Shown: positions 9,726 through 19,800 of the stretch, in pieces
Layout of the letters: every line of letters starts with the position of its first letter
Position numbering within the stretch: position 1 is the first letter of the stretch
Assembly: GCA_003151495.1 (NCBI GenBank)
Contig: PLXR01000023.1
Span: 1 to 64,000, forward strand
DNA from: Opitutaceae bacterium
GTDB taxonomy: Bacteria; Verrucomicrobiota; Verrucomicrobiia; Opitutales; Opitutaceae
Length of the DNA stretch: 64,000 nucleotides
Direction: 5' to 3'
Notes under the pieces: model-generated
What the model was told of the DNA's origin: nothing
Databases searched by the model: none
What the model saw: the letters and a program-made list of their open reading frames with translations, nothing else
Translations under genes and position numbers: made by a program

Positions 9726-10673
9726 ATGAACGGCACGGCGCTGAAAAGGCACGCGGTCCAGGGTTTCGCTGCCATAACTCTGCGTAACAAGGACGTGCAC
9801 GCGACCATTATCCCGGCCTTGGGCGCCCGGATCGTCTCATTGCGCTCCGCGGCGGGCACGAGAGAGTGGCTCTGGCATCCGGAGGACGGACGCGGGCTCT
9901 TCGTCTGCGCGGAGAACACGCCATTTGAAAACAGTCCGCTTGCCGGCATAGACGAATGCCTGCCGTCCGTGCTCCCCTGCGCAGTCGATGGAGTCCCCAT
10001 CCCGGATCATGGAGAGGTATGGAGCCGCGCTTGGACGTGCGAGGTGGCCGAAGATACCGACCGTGCAGTAACGACAACGATAGCGCTGCGTTCCCTGCCG
10101 CTGACATTCACACGACGGGTTAGTCTCTCCCGCAATGTGATCCACCTCGACTACACCCTCTTGAATACAGGTGCGCGTGCCCTGTCTTATCTCTGGGCGC
10201 TCCACCCCCTGTTCACGCTAGAGTCGAAAGACGAAATCGAGCTTTTTGGCGAGTCCGGGGTAGTCGTAACGGGGGCACAAGGCTCCGTGCTTTCCACCGG
10301 CGATCGCGGTTCCTGGCCCAGCCCGCGCCTCGGCTCGCGTCTTGATCGCGCCGACACCGGTCCCGTGGCGGGAGGGCCGGAAATGTCCTATTGCAAGGCG
10401 TTCCTCGACTCGTCGCGGGCCGCGGGCATCGCACTCGTGGACCGAGCACGCGGCGAGAGGTTGACGCTCACCGTCGATCCCGTGGAACTCCCCGCGTGGG
10501 GCTACTGGGTGACCCGCGGAGGCTGGCATGGGCACACCCACATCGCGCTCGAACCATCCAATGCCGCAGCCGACAGCTTGGCCGAGCTAACCAAGGGTGC
10601 TGCTGCCTCGACGCTGTCGGCAAAAGCATCCCGGTCTTGGTCCGTCAAAATCAAGTTGGACACAGACATCTGA
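9726..10673 (+). CDS. aldose 1-epimerase-like (galactose mutarotase fold) protein
   Basis: A 315-residue protein with the beta-sandwich pattern of aldose epimerases: an opening ITLRNKDVHATIIPALGARIVSLR strand pair, a central hydrophobic LYTLLNTGARALSYLWALHPLF-like region (the His in ALHPLF matches a catalytic His position), and late WGYWVTRGGWHGHTHIALEP strands. Members interconvert sugar anomers or bind sugars. It lies 258 bp after the second SDR on the same strand and probably belongs to the same carbohydrate cluster, perhaps with its own promoter. The exact subfamily and the identity of the catalytic Glu were not settled. Confidence 0.7.
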   Translation: MNGTALKRHAVQGFAAITLRNKDVHATIIPALGARIVSLRSAAGTREWLWHPEDGRGLFVCAENTPFENSPLAGIDECLPSVLPCAVDGVPIPDHGEVWSRAWTCEVAEDTDRAVTTTIALRSLPLTFTRRVSLSRNVIHLDYTLLNTGARALSYLWALHPLFTLESKDEIELFGESGVVVTGAQGSVLSTGDRGSWPSPRLGSRLDRADTGPVAGGPEMSYCKAFLDSSRAAGIALVDRARGERLTLTVDPVELPAWGYWVTRGGWHGHTHIALEPSNAAADSLAELTKGAAASTLSAKASRSWSVKIKLDTDI

Positions 10674-10704
10674 ACTGAAGCGCTAAGGCAGGAGGCCACC
10701 TTTA

Positions 10705-10772
10705 TTTGGTGGATCTTCCGATAGCGTTCCCAGTCAAAAGGTGGCTGCGGGACGGACGGGATTCGAACCCGC
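10705..10772. other. tRNA 3'-end fragment with nearby recombinase-arm-like motif
   Basis: Positions 10747-10772 read like the acceptor strand plus T-arm of a tRNA on the minus strand and differ from the equivalent part of the intact tRNA-Asp (62997 onward) at only two positions. The anticodon and D-arm are missing, so it is not a functional tRNA. About 40 bp to the left, 10705-10717 holds TTTGGTGG followed by ATCTT, which resembles the motif next to the other three tRNA-Asp copies. It may be a decayed attachment site of an older insertion whose right end was here. Confidence 0.4.
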
Positions 10773-10821
10773 TTTTCTTATGGACTCATCCCTGGCGAGA
10801 TTCGCCAAGGCACCTGCAATC

Positions 10822-11796
10822 CTAATTGTCGCAAACCGTGCACCGCACAGAAGGAGCGTCAAACTGCGAAAGGTTCACAGCCTCAATTCGGCGGAGCCGA
10901 TCGGCAAAGCACCGCGGGCACGCCGAAAATTGCTCCAATCCCCAGGTGTCCGCGAATACCCGGCCCCGACCCAAGGCGAGAACGGCCCGCTGCGCGGCCT
11001 CAAGCCCCTCGAGCGTCGGCGGCACGAATTCCCCTGAATCGCGGAGCCGCTCCATGGCACCGTTTCCCACGCGCGTCGGGATCAGGGTCACCGCCGAGGC
11101 GCCGCAGGAGAACGCGTACTCGGCGGACTTGACCGTCCACTCCAACGATGCAGGTCCCTCGATGAACGGCGGATTGACCAGAAGGAACACCCGAAGCGCG
11201 ATCCCGCTGCCCCCAAGGAATTCCGCTGCCCGCGAGAACTGCCCCAGGTCGAACCCCTTGTTCAGCATCTTGAGGACGTCCGGATGGGCGGTCTCGAGCC
11301 CGAGGGCGACCTCGAGCGACCCGGAAAGGGCGTCGCGCAGCTCTAGGGCCCGATCCCCCACGAGCAGGGGATGGGATTCCACGACGGTGTGCCGCGCGAA
11401 GCAGATATGCCGAGCGATCGGCCCGTAGTCCGAAGGCGGAATCGCAGCCGGGTCAAAAAAGCTCCCGCTGTTGTAGAGCTTCACCTGTTCGGGAAGGGCG
11501 CCCGCCTCCGACCATGTCCGCACGGCAGATTCCACTTGGTGCGCGATCGCCCCCTGCGGTACGGATTCCGGCGTCGTTCCCTTCCAAAGGTCGCACATCA
11601 GGCAGCGCCAGCGGCATTCCCGGTTGGTGATCAGAACCACCCCGGAAGAGGCCAGGGTGCCGGATGCCTGGCGCTCCGTCTCCAGGAAGACGCCTTGGGG
11701 CTTGTACGGGTCGAGGACGCCCGGCCGCGGGGGGCGCTGGCCGAGTATCCAGGCGTTGCGGCCTCGCGCCGGGTACACCGAGGCCACCCCCCTCAC
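10822..11796 (-). CDS. radical SAM protein with extra C-terminal cysteines
   Basis: A 324-residue protein starting at GTG 11796. The radical SAM cluster motif CxxxCxxC is at residues 61-68 (CRWRCLMC), after a conserved VLITNRECRW strand. The region around residues 140-240 follows the partial TIM-barrel pattern (VESHPLLVGDRALELRD, VALGLETAHPDVLKMLNKG, RVFLLVNPPF). The C-terminus has two CxxC pairs (CPRC and CTVC), which could bind an auxiliary iron-sulfur cluster or zinc. The start overlaps the stop of the asparagine-synthetase-like gene (GTGA), so the two proteins are probably made together. The reaction is unknown. The LGLETAHPDVLKMLNKG signature is shared with B12-binding and elongator-type radical SAM proteins. 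Confidence 0.82.
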   Translation of the reverse strand: MRGVASVYPARGRNAWILGQRPPRPGVLDPYKPQGVFLETERQASGTLASSGVVLITNRECRWRCLMCDLWKGTTPESVPQGAIAHQVESAVRTWSEAGALPEQVKLYNSGSFFDPAAIPPSDYGPIARHICFARHTVVESHPLLVGDRALELRDALSGSLEVALGLETAHPDVLKMLNKGFDLGQFSRAAEFLGGSGIALRVFLLVNPPFIEGPASLEWTVKSAEYAFSCGASAVTLIPTRVGNGAMERLRDSGEFVPPTLEGLEAAQRAVLALGRGRVFADTWGLEQFSACPRCFADRLRRIEAVNLSQFDAPSVRCTVCDN

Positions 11797-13112
11797 GAGT
11801 AGATTGCGAGATATTGCCCGCGGTAATCCGGATCGGGCGGCGTCATTCGCTTGCGCAGGCTTTCGACCGGGATCGCGCCATGCTGGAATCGGCGCTTGGC
11901 AAAGATCGGCATGTCGACTCCGAAATGGGCCCTTATTCCGCGCCGGGCAATCTCGCCCTTCAGGGAATAGAGCCGGTCGACCGACATGGCGCTCAGATCG
12001 GCGAACGGGATGCCTTCGGCGACGGCGACCACCGCCGGCCGGGTGAACGGGCTGAAGCCCTCAAAGTCGAAATGTCGCGCGGGCGCATAGGTGCGCACGT
12101 AGCTTCGGCTGAGGCCGCCGCTGTACGTGAGCGAGTGCTTGATCCTGCCGACGCCCCAGCCCTCTTGGTAGAGCATCAAATTGTTGACCACGCTGCGGAT
12201 CGTCAGCTCGGGGTTCTCCTCGATCGGGTAGTCCTTCATATTCTCGTCGCCGCCGTCACCGTCCGCTAGGTGCCTCCACTCAGGGTAACGGGACCGGATG
12301 CCCCTGCAAAGCGCGAGCCCCATCGAGGCACACTCGACGTCGAGCGGCTTGTAGTCCTCGAGAACGCGCAGTGTCTCTCCCACATCGAGCGAGGCCGGAT
12401 CCGCCTCGATTGTCTCGAGGAAAAGGCCGAGCCCCAGCCGCTCGAGGAAATCGCGCGCCTGCCGCAGGTCGGGCCCGTCGCCGAAATCGAGCGTGAACGC
12501 CTTGAGCCGGACGGGATTGAGCCCGAGCCTTAGCATCATGTGATAGACAGCGAGGAAAACGCAGCCGCTGTCCACGCCGCCGGAGAAGCATACGCCGACC
12601 GGTTCGCTTTCAGGCACGTCGCCCAGCCACTTGCCCACCTCGTCGGCCAATGCGCCGATGTAGGCCTTTCCGATCGCGTCGAGGTCGGGGGGCAGGCTGT
12701 TGCGCTCGGGGTCGAAGAACCTCGTATAGGTGGGGTCGGGATCCGGGCAGCCAATCAGCTGGAGCTCCACGACGTAGTGCGCGGGCACCATCCGCGTGTA
12801 GCTCGGGTGGAACTGGCGTTCCAAGCCCTCGCTTTTCAACTGCCTGTAGATGGCGTCGATGCGGTCGGCGACGATGAGGGCCGGGCCTTCGCGGCGCTTG
12901 GCGAGGAAATAGCGCATCGGCCGGTCAAGCGATCGTGCCATCCGCACCCGCTTTCCCTCCTTGGCGACAATCGCATAGGATCCGTCGATCTCGCGAACCG
13001 AGTCGGCCGAACCGCGGAGGATCCGCTCCCTAGCCTCTTCGAAGGTCACGTTTCTGAGCCGAAGGGTCGAGGGATCGATCAGGTCAACAAGGCGTTCGAT
13101 GTAGTCGTCCAT
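11793..13112 (-). CDS. asparagine-synthetase-like PP-loop protein lacking glutaminase Cys
   Basis: A 439-residue protein from the ATG at 13112 (the frame is open to 13274 without family similarity). The ATP-pyrophosphatase loop SGGVDS is clear (VGVCFSGGVDSGCV), and the downstream HLADGDGGDEN corresponds to the SGxGGDE motif of class B asparagine synthetases. The first 120 residues keep only a weak remnant of the Ntn-hydrolase domain (DGSYAIVAKEGKRV, ARSLDRPMRYFLAKR). There is no Cys after the initiator Met, so glutamine hydrolysis is unlikely. Such proteins adenylate a carboxylate and form an amide or lactam with another amine. Coupling to a radical SAM gene suggests small-molecule or peptide modification. 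Confidence 0.8.
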   Translation of the reverse strand: MDDYIERLVDLIDPSTLRLRNVTFEEARERILRGSADSVREIDGSYAIVAKEGKRVRMARSLDRPMRYFLAKRREGPALIVADRIDAIYRQLKSEGLERQFHPSYTRMVPAHYVVELQLIGCPDPDPTYTRFFDPERNSLPPDLDAIGKAYIGALADEVGKWLGDVPESEPVGVCFSGGVDSGCVFLAVYHMMLRLGLNPVRLKAFTLDFGDGPDLRQARDFLERLGLGLFLETIEADPASLDVGETLRVLEDYKPLDVECASMGLALCRGIRSRYPEWRHLADGDGGDENMKDYPIEENPELTIRSVVNNLMLYQEGWGVGRIKHSLTYSGGLSRSYVRTYAPARHFDFEGFSPFTRPAVVAVAEGIPFADLSAMSVDRLYSLKGEIARRGIRAHFGVDMPIFAKRRFQHGAIPVESLRKRMTPPDPDYRGQYLAIYS

Positions 13113-13504
13113 AGAAGAGGGGATTTTTTGCGAGGAGCGCGGGTCGCGCCGGAACGGGATCCGTACGGATCCGCGAATCCCCCGGAGGTTGCCGCCGGCG
13201 CGGCCCTCTATCAATCCAAAAGGCTCCGCAAAAAGACCACCGCGTGGAGAATCCAGGCATTTCACCCGATCCACGGCTCATCACCTCGTTTCTGGCAACC
13301 GCCAGCGACACACTTGCATTGAGTGCCACGCTTGGCTAGCCCTCGATGCCCGCGACCTCATCCGATGGAACCCACAATCCTTCACGGGTTTCCCTGCACC
13401 CAGCCCGAATCCCGATTGCTCAGACGATCAGGCCCCATAGCCCCGCGGGCGGACCCGGCCGATGAGGGCTGCGGGGCCCCCACTTCCGACTCACCGAACC
13501 TCCC
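13113..13504. other. divergent intergenic region
   Basis: About 390 bp between the minus-strand asparagine-synthetase-like gene and the start of the long plus-strand secreted-protein operon. It must carry divergent promoters. No confident promoter, palindrome or RNA structure was identified; small open frames here look non-coding. Confidence 0.35.
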
Positions 13505-16500
13505 ATGCGCAAGCGCCTGATCTGGATAGCCTGCGGGATCCTGGCAGTTGGGCTCGCCCTGGCGACGCTGTCGATCGCCCGGGCACGAAATGGCGGGCTT
13601 GCTTTCACCCGGCTTGTGACCCGCGGGAACGGGATGCTGGAAAAGGCCGATGCGGGCGGGGCCATCGGCGCATACCTGGAGGCGCTGCGCCTCTCTCCGG
13701 AAAGCACCGATGTCCGGCTAGACCTCGCCAACGCCTACCTGATTGCCGGCCGTCCCGAGGATGCGGCGCGGATGTGCCGGGAAACCCTTGAGCTCAGCCC
13801 CAACAGCGCTGCGGCGTATTACCTACAGGGATGTGCGCTCCTTCGCGAGGCCCGGCCCGAGCAGGCAGCCGAGTCCCTGCAGCAGTCCTGGAAGATTGAG
13901 CCGGCGGTGACGGCCCTCGACTTCCAGATGGGCATGGCGCAGGAGGCGCTCGGACAGACTTCCGATGCGATTCGCGATTTCGAAAGCGTGACTCGAGCCG
14001 TTCCCGACCACCCCTCGGCGCACTTCCAGTTGAGCCAGCTCTACCGTAGGGCGTCCCGCGGGGCCGACGCGGACCGCGAGCTTGCCGAGCACCAGCGGAT
14101 CCTGGCCAGGCGCAACGGGGCGCCAGTCACCCTCGATGGGCTGGAGCGGTGCCCCTACACGCGGCCCCTGGCGCCCTTTGTCCTCGCCCAGCCAGATCCC
14201 CGAGGGATCCCTGTCCGCTATGTGGAGGACACGGCTGCGGCGTTAGGCGGCTTGGCCTCCGACGGGCGGGGACCCCTGGCTGTCATCGATTACGACCACG
14301 ACGGCCGTCAGAGCCTCTTCGTCCGTCAGGCCCGCGGGGGATTCGCGCTGCTCGACAACCGCGGTGGCCACTTCTCGGTGTTGGGCCGGCCCCTGCCGGC
14401 GCCTGCGGTGTCCGGATATCGGGCGATCCTCACGGGCGACCTCGACAATGACGGCTTCGATGACGTGGTCGTCCTCGGCGAGGAGGACTCGCGCGTATTC
14501 AAGTTTTACGCGCACGGGCGCGTGCGCGATGCCACCCGGGCGGCGGGGCTCGAGGGGCTCAAGGCAACATCGGGACTCCTGGCGGACCTGGATTTCACGG
14601 GAAACCTGGACATGGTCGCGGTGCGGCCGGACGGCGCGGGCTTGGCGATCTATCGCAACCTTGGTAACCTCTACTTTGACGGCACTTGGAGCGATTCCGG
14701 CCTGCCGGCGACCTTCCAACACACCGTTCAGGTGACAGCCGAGGACTGGGGAAACGAGGGCCTGCCGGGGGTCTTCATCGCCCGCTCGGGCCAGCCGGCT
14801 GCATTCTACCAGAAGAGGCGCGCAGGAGCCTTTGAGCCAAGCAACCTAGCATCGGGATGGCCTGTCGGGTCGGTCTTGGCAACGGGCGACATGGACAATG
14901 ACCTGCATCCTGAAGCCGTGATCGCCACGGAGAAGACGGTCGAGATCGTCGACCGGAACGGATCGCGGGTCGCGAGCCTGCCGCTTTCGGGATTCAAGGT
15001 CTCGGGCCTCCTCCTGGAGGACATCGACAACGACGGATGGCTGGACATCGTGGCCTACGGCCCCTCGGGGGTGCGGGCCTGGCGCAACGCAGGCCACGAG
15101 GGGTTCACGGATGTCACGCGCGCGATTGGGCTGGGCGACGTGGGTCCGGTCGACGCCCTTGTGGCCGCCGACTTCGCGGACGACGGTGCGATCGATCTCA
15201 TCACCAGCTCGGAGGCGGGACTCCGATTCTGGCGCAACCAAGGGGGCAACAAGAACCTGCAGCTCAAATTACGCCTGGTCGGAAACCGGTCCAACACGAG
15301 TTCGCTCGGGGTCCGAGTCGAGGTCGTTGCCGGCGATTGGCGGACCAGCCGCTCGGTGCGCCGGATGCCCCTCGAAATCGGCGTGGGCCAGCACCGGCAG
15401 GTGGACGCGCTCAAAGTCCACTGGTTTGACCTCTCTACCGCGGAGGTCGACGTGCCGGTCGAGCGCGGGATGCACTCCGTCGTCGAGCCGAAGCTGCCGA
15501 GCGGCTCGTGCCCGTACCTTTATGCCTGGGATGGCCGGGAATTCCGGTTCGTGACCGACATCCTCGGGGCCGCACCGCTCGGGCTGCCGCAGGACGAGAA
15601 GAGGTACGTGCCCGCGGACCCCGAGGAACTGCTTGCTCTTGGGGGCGAGGCGCAGTTTCCGCCGCACAATGGTCGCTACGAGGTCCGCATCACCGACGAG
15701 CTACGCGAGGCGCTTTACCTGGACGAGGCCCGTCTCGTCGCAGTCGACCATCCCGTAGGAACGCTTGTCGCGGCGACGAGCAAGATGCACGCGTCGGGAC
15801 CCTTCCCGGCCCACGAGATCCGGACCCTGCGGCCGATTGCGGCGCCCCTGGCGGCAACCCGGAGCGACGGCCTGGACGTCACCGAGGCGTTGGCCCGCGC
15901 TGATGGCGTCATGGTGTCTCCCGTCAAGCTGCGCCGGCCGCAGCTTCGCGGACTCGCGGAGCCGTATTCAGTGACGCTCGATTTCGGCCCGCTCCCGCCG
16001 CGTCGCCCGCTGGTGCTCGTCCTGACGGGCTGGCTGCACTTCGGCGGCGGCATGGCGAACATCGCCGGGGCCATCGATCCCACGCTGCCCTTTCCCTTTC
16101 CGCTCCTTGAGGCGGAGCTCGGCGACGGAACATGGCGCAAGGTGGAGGCCGATGTCGGGACGCCGGCAGGCAAGACAAAGACGATAATCGTGGACCTGGA
16201 GGGCAGACTCCCCGAGGGCGCAAGGCGGCTGCGGCTTTCAGCCGCATTTGAGATCTACTGGGACAGCGCGCTCCTTTGCGAGAAGGCCGGGGAGGCGGAA
16301 ACGAGCCACCGCGACGTGCTTGCCGCCCGTGCCGAACTGCACTGGCGGGGTTTTAGCCGCTATGCCCACCTGCCCGAGTCGCTCCCTCTCACGCCCGTTT
16401 ACGGTGACGTCTCTCCGGTTCCCCCTTGGGACCGCACGACCGCCGGGTGGTTCACCCGGTATGGCCCGGTCGACGACCTCGTCGTGCAACGGGACGACCG

Positions 16501-16807
16501 GCTGGTGCTCCTGGCGGGTGGCGACGAACTTGCCGTCTCCTTCGATGCGGGCAAACTGCCGCCACCCGCCGCCGGCATGACCCGCGACTTTTTCCTTCAC
16601 GTGGTCGGCTGGGACAAGGATGCCGACTTCCACGTGGGCCAGGGTTGGCAGGTCGGGCCCCTTCCCTTCCAGGGCATGGACGACCAGGCCTACGGGCGGG
16701 AGCCCAGGCCCGGACGGCTCGACGATTCCTGGGTGAAGGCCTACAACACCCGATGGGTGGACCCCATCGTGGTGAAGCCGGGAGGCGCAGAGCGCGCAAT
16801 TCCCTAA
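13505..16807 (+). CDS. TPR plus CRTAC1-type (FG-GAP/ASPIC-UnbV) exported protein
   Basis: An 1,100-residue protein. Residues 5-25 form a single hydrophobic N-terminal segment (signal anchor or signal peptide). Residues about 40-200 are tetratricopeptide repeats (for example AIGAYLEALRLSPESTDVRLDLANAYLIAGRPEDAARM). FG-GAP/VCBS beta-propeller repeats with calcium-type loops follow (DYDHDGRQ, DLDNDGFDD, DMDNDLHPE, DIDNDGWLD). An ASPIC/UnbV-like segment appears near residues 590-650 (NRSNTSSLGVRVEVVAG). A C-terminal region of about 400 residues begins CPYLYAWDGREFRFVTD and belongs to no domain I can name. It opens a nine-gene plus-strand operon and ends 7 bp before a second CRTAC1-type gene. A role as an extracytoplasmic binding scaffold is inferred. 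Confidence 0.85.
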   Translation: MRKRLIWIACGILAVGLALATLSIARARNGGLAFTRLVTRGNGMLEKADAGGAIGAYLEALRLSPESTDVRLDLANAYLIAGRPEDAARMCRETLELSPNSAAAYYLQGCALLREARPEQAAESLQQSWKIEPAVTALDFQMGMAQEALGQTSDAIRDFESVTRAVPDHPSAHFQLSQLYRRASRGADADRELAEHQRILARRNGAPVTLDGLERCPYTRPLAPFVLAQPDPRGIPVRYVEDTAAALGGLASDGRGPLAVIDYDHDGRQSLFVRQARGGFALLDNRGGHFSVLGRPLPAPAVSGYRAILTGDLDNDGFDDVVVLGEEDSRVFKFYAHGRVRDATRAAGLEGLKATSGLLADLDFTGNLDMVAVRPDGAGLAIYRNLGNLYFDGTWSDSGLPATFQHTVQVTAEDWGNEGLPGVFIARSGQPAAFYQKRRAGAFEPSNLASGWPVGSVLATGDMDNDLHPEAVIATEKTVEIVDRNGSRVASLPLSGFKVSGLLLEDIDNDGWLDIVAYGPSGVRAWRNAGHEGFTDVTRAIGLGDVGPVDALVAADFADDGAIDLITSSEAGLRFWRNQGGNKNLQLKLRLVGNRSNTSSLGVRVEVVAGDWRTSRSVRRMPLEIGVGQHRQVDALKVHWFDLSTAEVDVPVERGMHSVVEPKLPSGSCPYLYAWDGREFRFVTDILGAAPLGLPQDEKRYVPADPEELLALGGEAQFPPHNGRYEVRITDELREALYLDEARLVAVDHPVGTLVAATSKMHASGPFPAHEIRTLRPIAAPLAATRSDGLDVTEALARADGVMVSPVKLRRPQLRGLAEPYSVTLDFGPLPPRRPLVLVLTGWLHFGGGMANIAGAIDPTLPFPFPLLEAELGDGTWRKVEADVGTPAGKTKTIIVDLEGRLPEGARRLRLSAAFEIYWDSALLCEKAGEAETSHRDVLAARAELHWRGFSRYAHLPESLPLTPVYGDVSPVPPWDRTTAGWFTRYGPVDDLVVQRDDRLVLLAGGDELAVSFDAGKLPPPAAGMTRDFFLHVVGWDKDADFHVGQGWQVGPLPFQGMDDQAYGREPRPGRLDDSWVKAYNTRWVDPIVVKPGGAERAIP

Positions 16808-16814
16808 GGAAGCC

Positions 16815-19800
16815 ATGGGAGAAGGATCGATCCTCGTTGCGCCTGCCCCGTCCGGGCGCGGGATATTTGTGCGCACGGCGGCTTCCGCTCTTGCGGCGCT
16901 TGGCCTCGCGGCGGTGCTGGGAGCGGCGCCCCCATCGGGGGGCGGCATAGAGGAAAAGCCGCTCGCCCAGCGGCCCGTTGCGGGAGGTGGGCCGCTCTTC
17001 AGCTTGGTGCCCGCCGAGGAAAGCGGGCTGCGCACCGAGAACCGTTATGATGATCCGGAGATGTGGGGCAGAAGGGCCCGTGAGCTCGAGATCGGGGCGA
17101 TCGGCACCGGCGTTGCGATCGGCGACTACGACGGCGACGGGCTGCCGGACGTCTTCCTGGTCAACAAGACGGTCGGCTGCCGCCTCTTCCACAACCTTGG
17201 CAACGGAAGGTTCGAGGATGTGACGGAGAAGGCGGGAGTCGCCGAGCACGGCGTGGACGAGAAGAATTGGAAGCAGGGTGCCACGTTTGCCGACGTGAAC
17301 AACGACGGGCTCCTCGACATCTACGTCTGCCGCTTCGGCGCGCCGAACCTGCTCTATATCAACCAGGGCGACGGGACGTTCAAGGAGGAGGCCCACGCGT
17401 ATGGGCTGGATCTGAACGATGCGAGCGTGATGGCCTACTTCTACGACTACGACCGCGACGGCCGGCTGGACGTGTTCATCCAGACGAACGTGCTCGATGC
17501 GAAGCGGCATCCCGAGGGCCAGCGAAACCACCTCTTCCACAACAACGGCGACGGCACCTTCGCCGACGTGACGGCGCGCTCGGGGGTGGCCCCCGGACCT
17601 GCCCACGGGAACTCGGCGGTGTGGTGGGACTACGACGGCGACGGGTGGCCGGACCTGTACGTTGCGAACGATTTCGACGTTCCCGACGCGCTCTTCCACA
17701 ACAACCGCAACGGCACGTTCACCGACGTCGCCGCGCAGGTCCTGCCGCACACTCCGTACTCCTCAATGGGTTCCGATTCGGGCGACATCATGAACACGGG
17801 CATGATCGACCTGATGGTTGCGGACATGGCGGCGATCGATCCCGAGGAAGACCAGCGCGCCATGGCGGGAACGAGGAGCCGGATGCGCGAGCCGGACGAG
17901 GGTTCGGGGGAGGTCCGCCAGTTTCCCGCAAACGCCCTCTACCTGAACACCGGCACCGGCCGCTGCCTCGAGGCGGCCCGTCTAGCCGGTCTGGCCGCGA
18001 CCGACTGGACATGGGCCCCGCTCTGGGAGGATTGGGACAATAGCGGACGGCTCAGCCTATTCGTCACGAACGGGATGTTCCGCGAGATCCACAACCAGGA
18101 CTTGATAGCGCGGCGGATGATGGCGGGCAGCGAGGCCGCCGGGGAGCAGATCATCCGCAACAGCCCTGAGTTTGCGGAGACCCATCGCGCGTTCCGCAAC
18201 CGGGGGGACCTGAACTTCGAGGACGTCTCGCAAGCCTGGGGCCTCGACCAGAAGGGCGTGAGCTTCGGGGCCGCCTGCGGCGACCTTTACGGCGATGGCG
18301 ACATGGACATCGTCTACACCAATTACCAGGGAGGGGCCACGCTCCTGCGCAACAACGGGGGCGCGGCTCACCGCGTGGTCATCGCGCTTCGCGGCACCCG
18401 GTCCAACCGGTTCGGCATCGGATCAAGGGTGACGCTCGAGAGCGCGTCCGGCATCCAGGCGCGGGACGTGACGCTAGGGCGTGGATTCATGTCGAGCAGC
18501 GAGCCCATAGCGCACTTCGGGCTCGGAGGCGACGCGACGATCCGGCGCCTGACGGTTTCGTGGCCGAGCGGCGCCGTTCAGACCTTTGAAAACCTTCATG
18601 TGGACCGGCGGTACACGGTCACCGAGCCCACGGTCCCTCCACAGGGGGTTCTCCCGAGGGAACCGGCAAGGCCCACGGCACAATTCTCCGAGGCCAGCCG
18701 CGACCTCAACCTGTCGTGGGCCGCAGCGGAGGATTCGTACGACGAGTTTCTCGAGCAGAGGCTCCTTCCGGAGAGGCTCAACCGCCGCGGTCCGGCGCTC
18801 GCCATCGGAGACATCGACGGCAGCGGAAGGGATGGGGTGTGCATCGGGGGCACCACGCGTGATCCCCTTAGGGTGCTCCTGCCCCGCGGAGACGGAACAT
18901 GGGCGCCCGAGGCATCGCCCGGGCTGGCGGCGCCTCCCGGCGTCGACGACGGCCCCCTTCTCCTTGTCGATTCCACGGGAAGCGGGCGGCTCGACCTTCT
19001 CGTGACGGCGGGCGGGACGAGCCAGCCGGCAGGAGCGCCCGAGTACCAGCCGCGCCTCTACCTTAACGACGGCCATGGACACTTCCTGCCGGCTCCGGAG
19101 GGCACGATTCCCCCTCTCTCCATCAGCGCGGGCGCGGCCTGCGCAGCCGACTTCGAGCACTCGGGACGCCTCGGGATTTTTATCGGCGGACGGGTGCAGC
19201 CCGGGTCCTACCCCGCGGCCCCGCAAAGCGTGCTGCTTGCGAATCGCGGGGGCCGGTTCGTGGACCTGACCGATTCAGCGGCGCCGATGCTGCGTAATGT
19301 CGGCATGGTGACCTCGGCGCTCTGGTGCGACGTGGACGGCGACGGCTGGCCCGACCTCCTTCTGACGCTGGAGTGGGGCCACGTGAAGTATTTCCACAAT
19401 GAGGCGGGCAGGAGGTTTGATGACTGGACGGAAAAGGCCGGGTTCGCCTCCGCGGGAACGGGCTGGTGGCGGTCGATAGCGGTCGCCGATTTCAATGGCG
19501 ACGGGCGCCCCGACTTCGCCGTCGGCAATGTCGGGTTGAATACTCCCTATCGCGCCGATGCCGGGCGCCCCACGCTCCTGTATTATGGGGACTTTGGGGG
19601 CCGCGGCACTAGCGAGATCGTGGAAGCCTTCACCCGGGGCGACCGGATCTACCCAACTCGGAGCCGCTCCGATCTCGGGGCCGCCATTCCTTCGGTCTTT
19701 CGGCGCTTCCGGTGGAACAACGACTACGCCAAGGCGACGCTGCAGGAGATCTTGGGAGAGGAGAGACTCGCCTCGGCAACACGCCTGGCCGCCACGGAGC

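Noticed and set aside
10741-10772. Possible functional tRNA on the minus strand
   Set aside because: Only the acceptor 3' strand and T-arm are present. No complementary 5' acceptor strand or anticodon arm can be found to the right.
16452-17750. A 432-codon minus-strand frame opposite two CRTAC1 genes
   Set aside because: It spans the junction of two well-supported genes and is composed of antisense propeller repeats.
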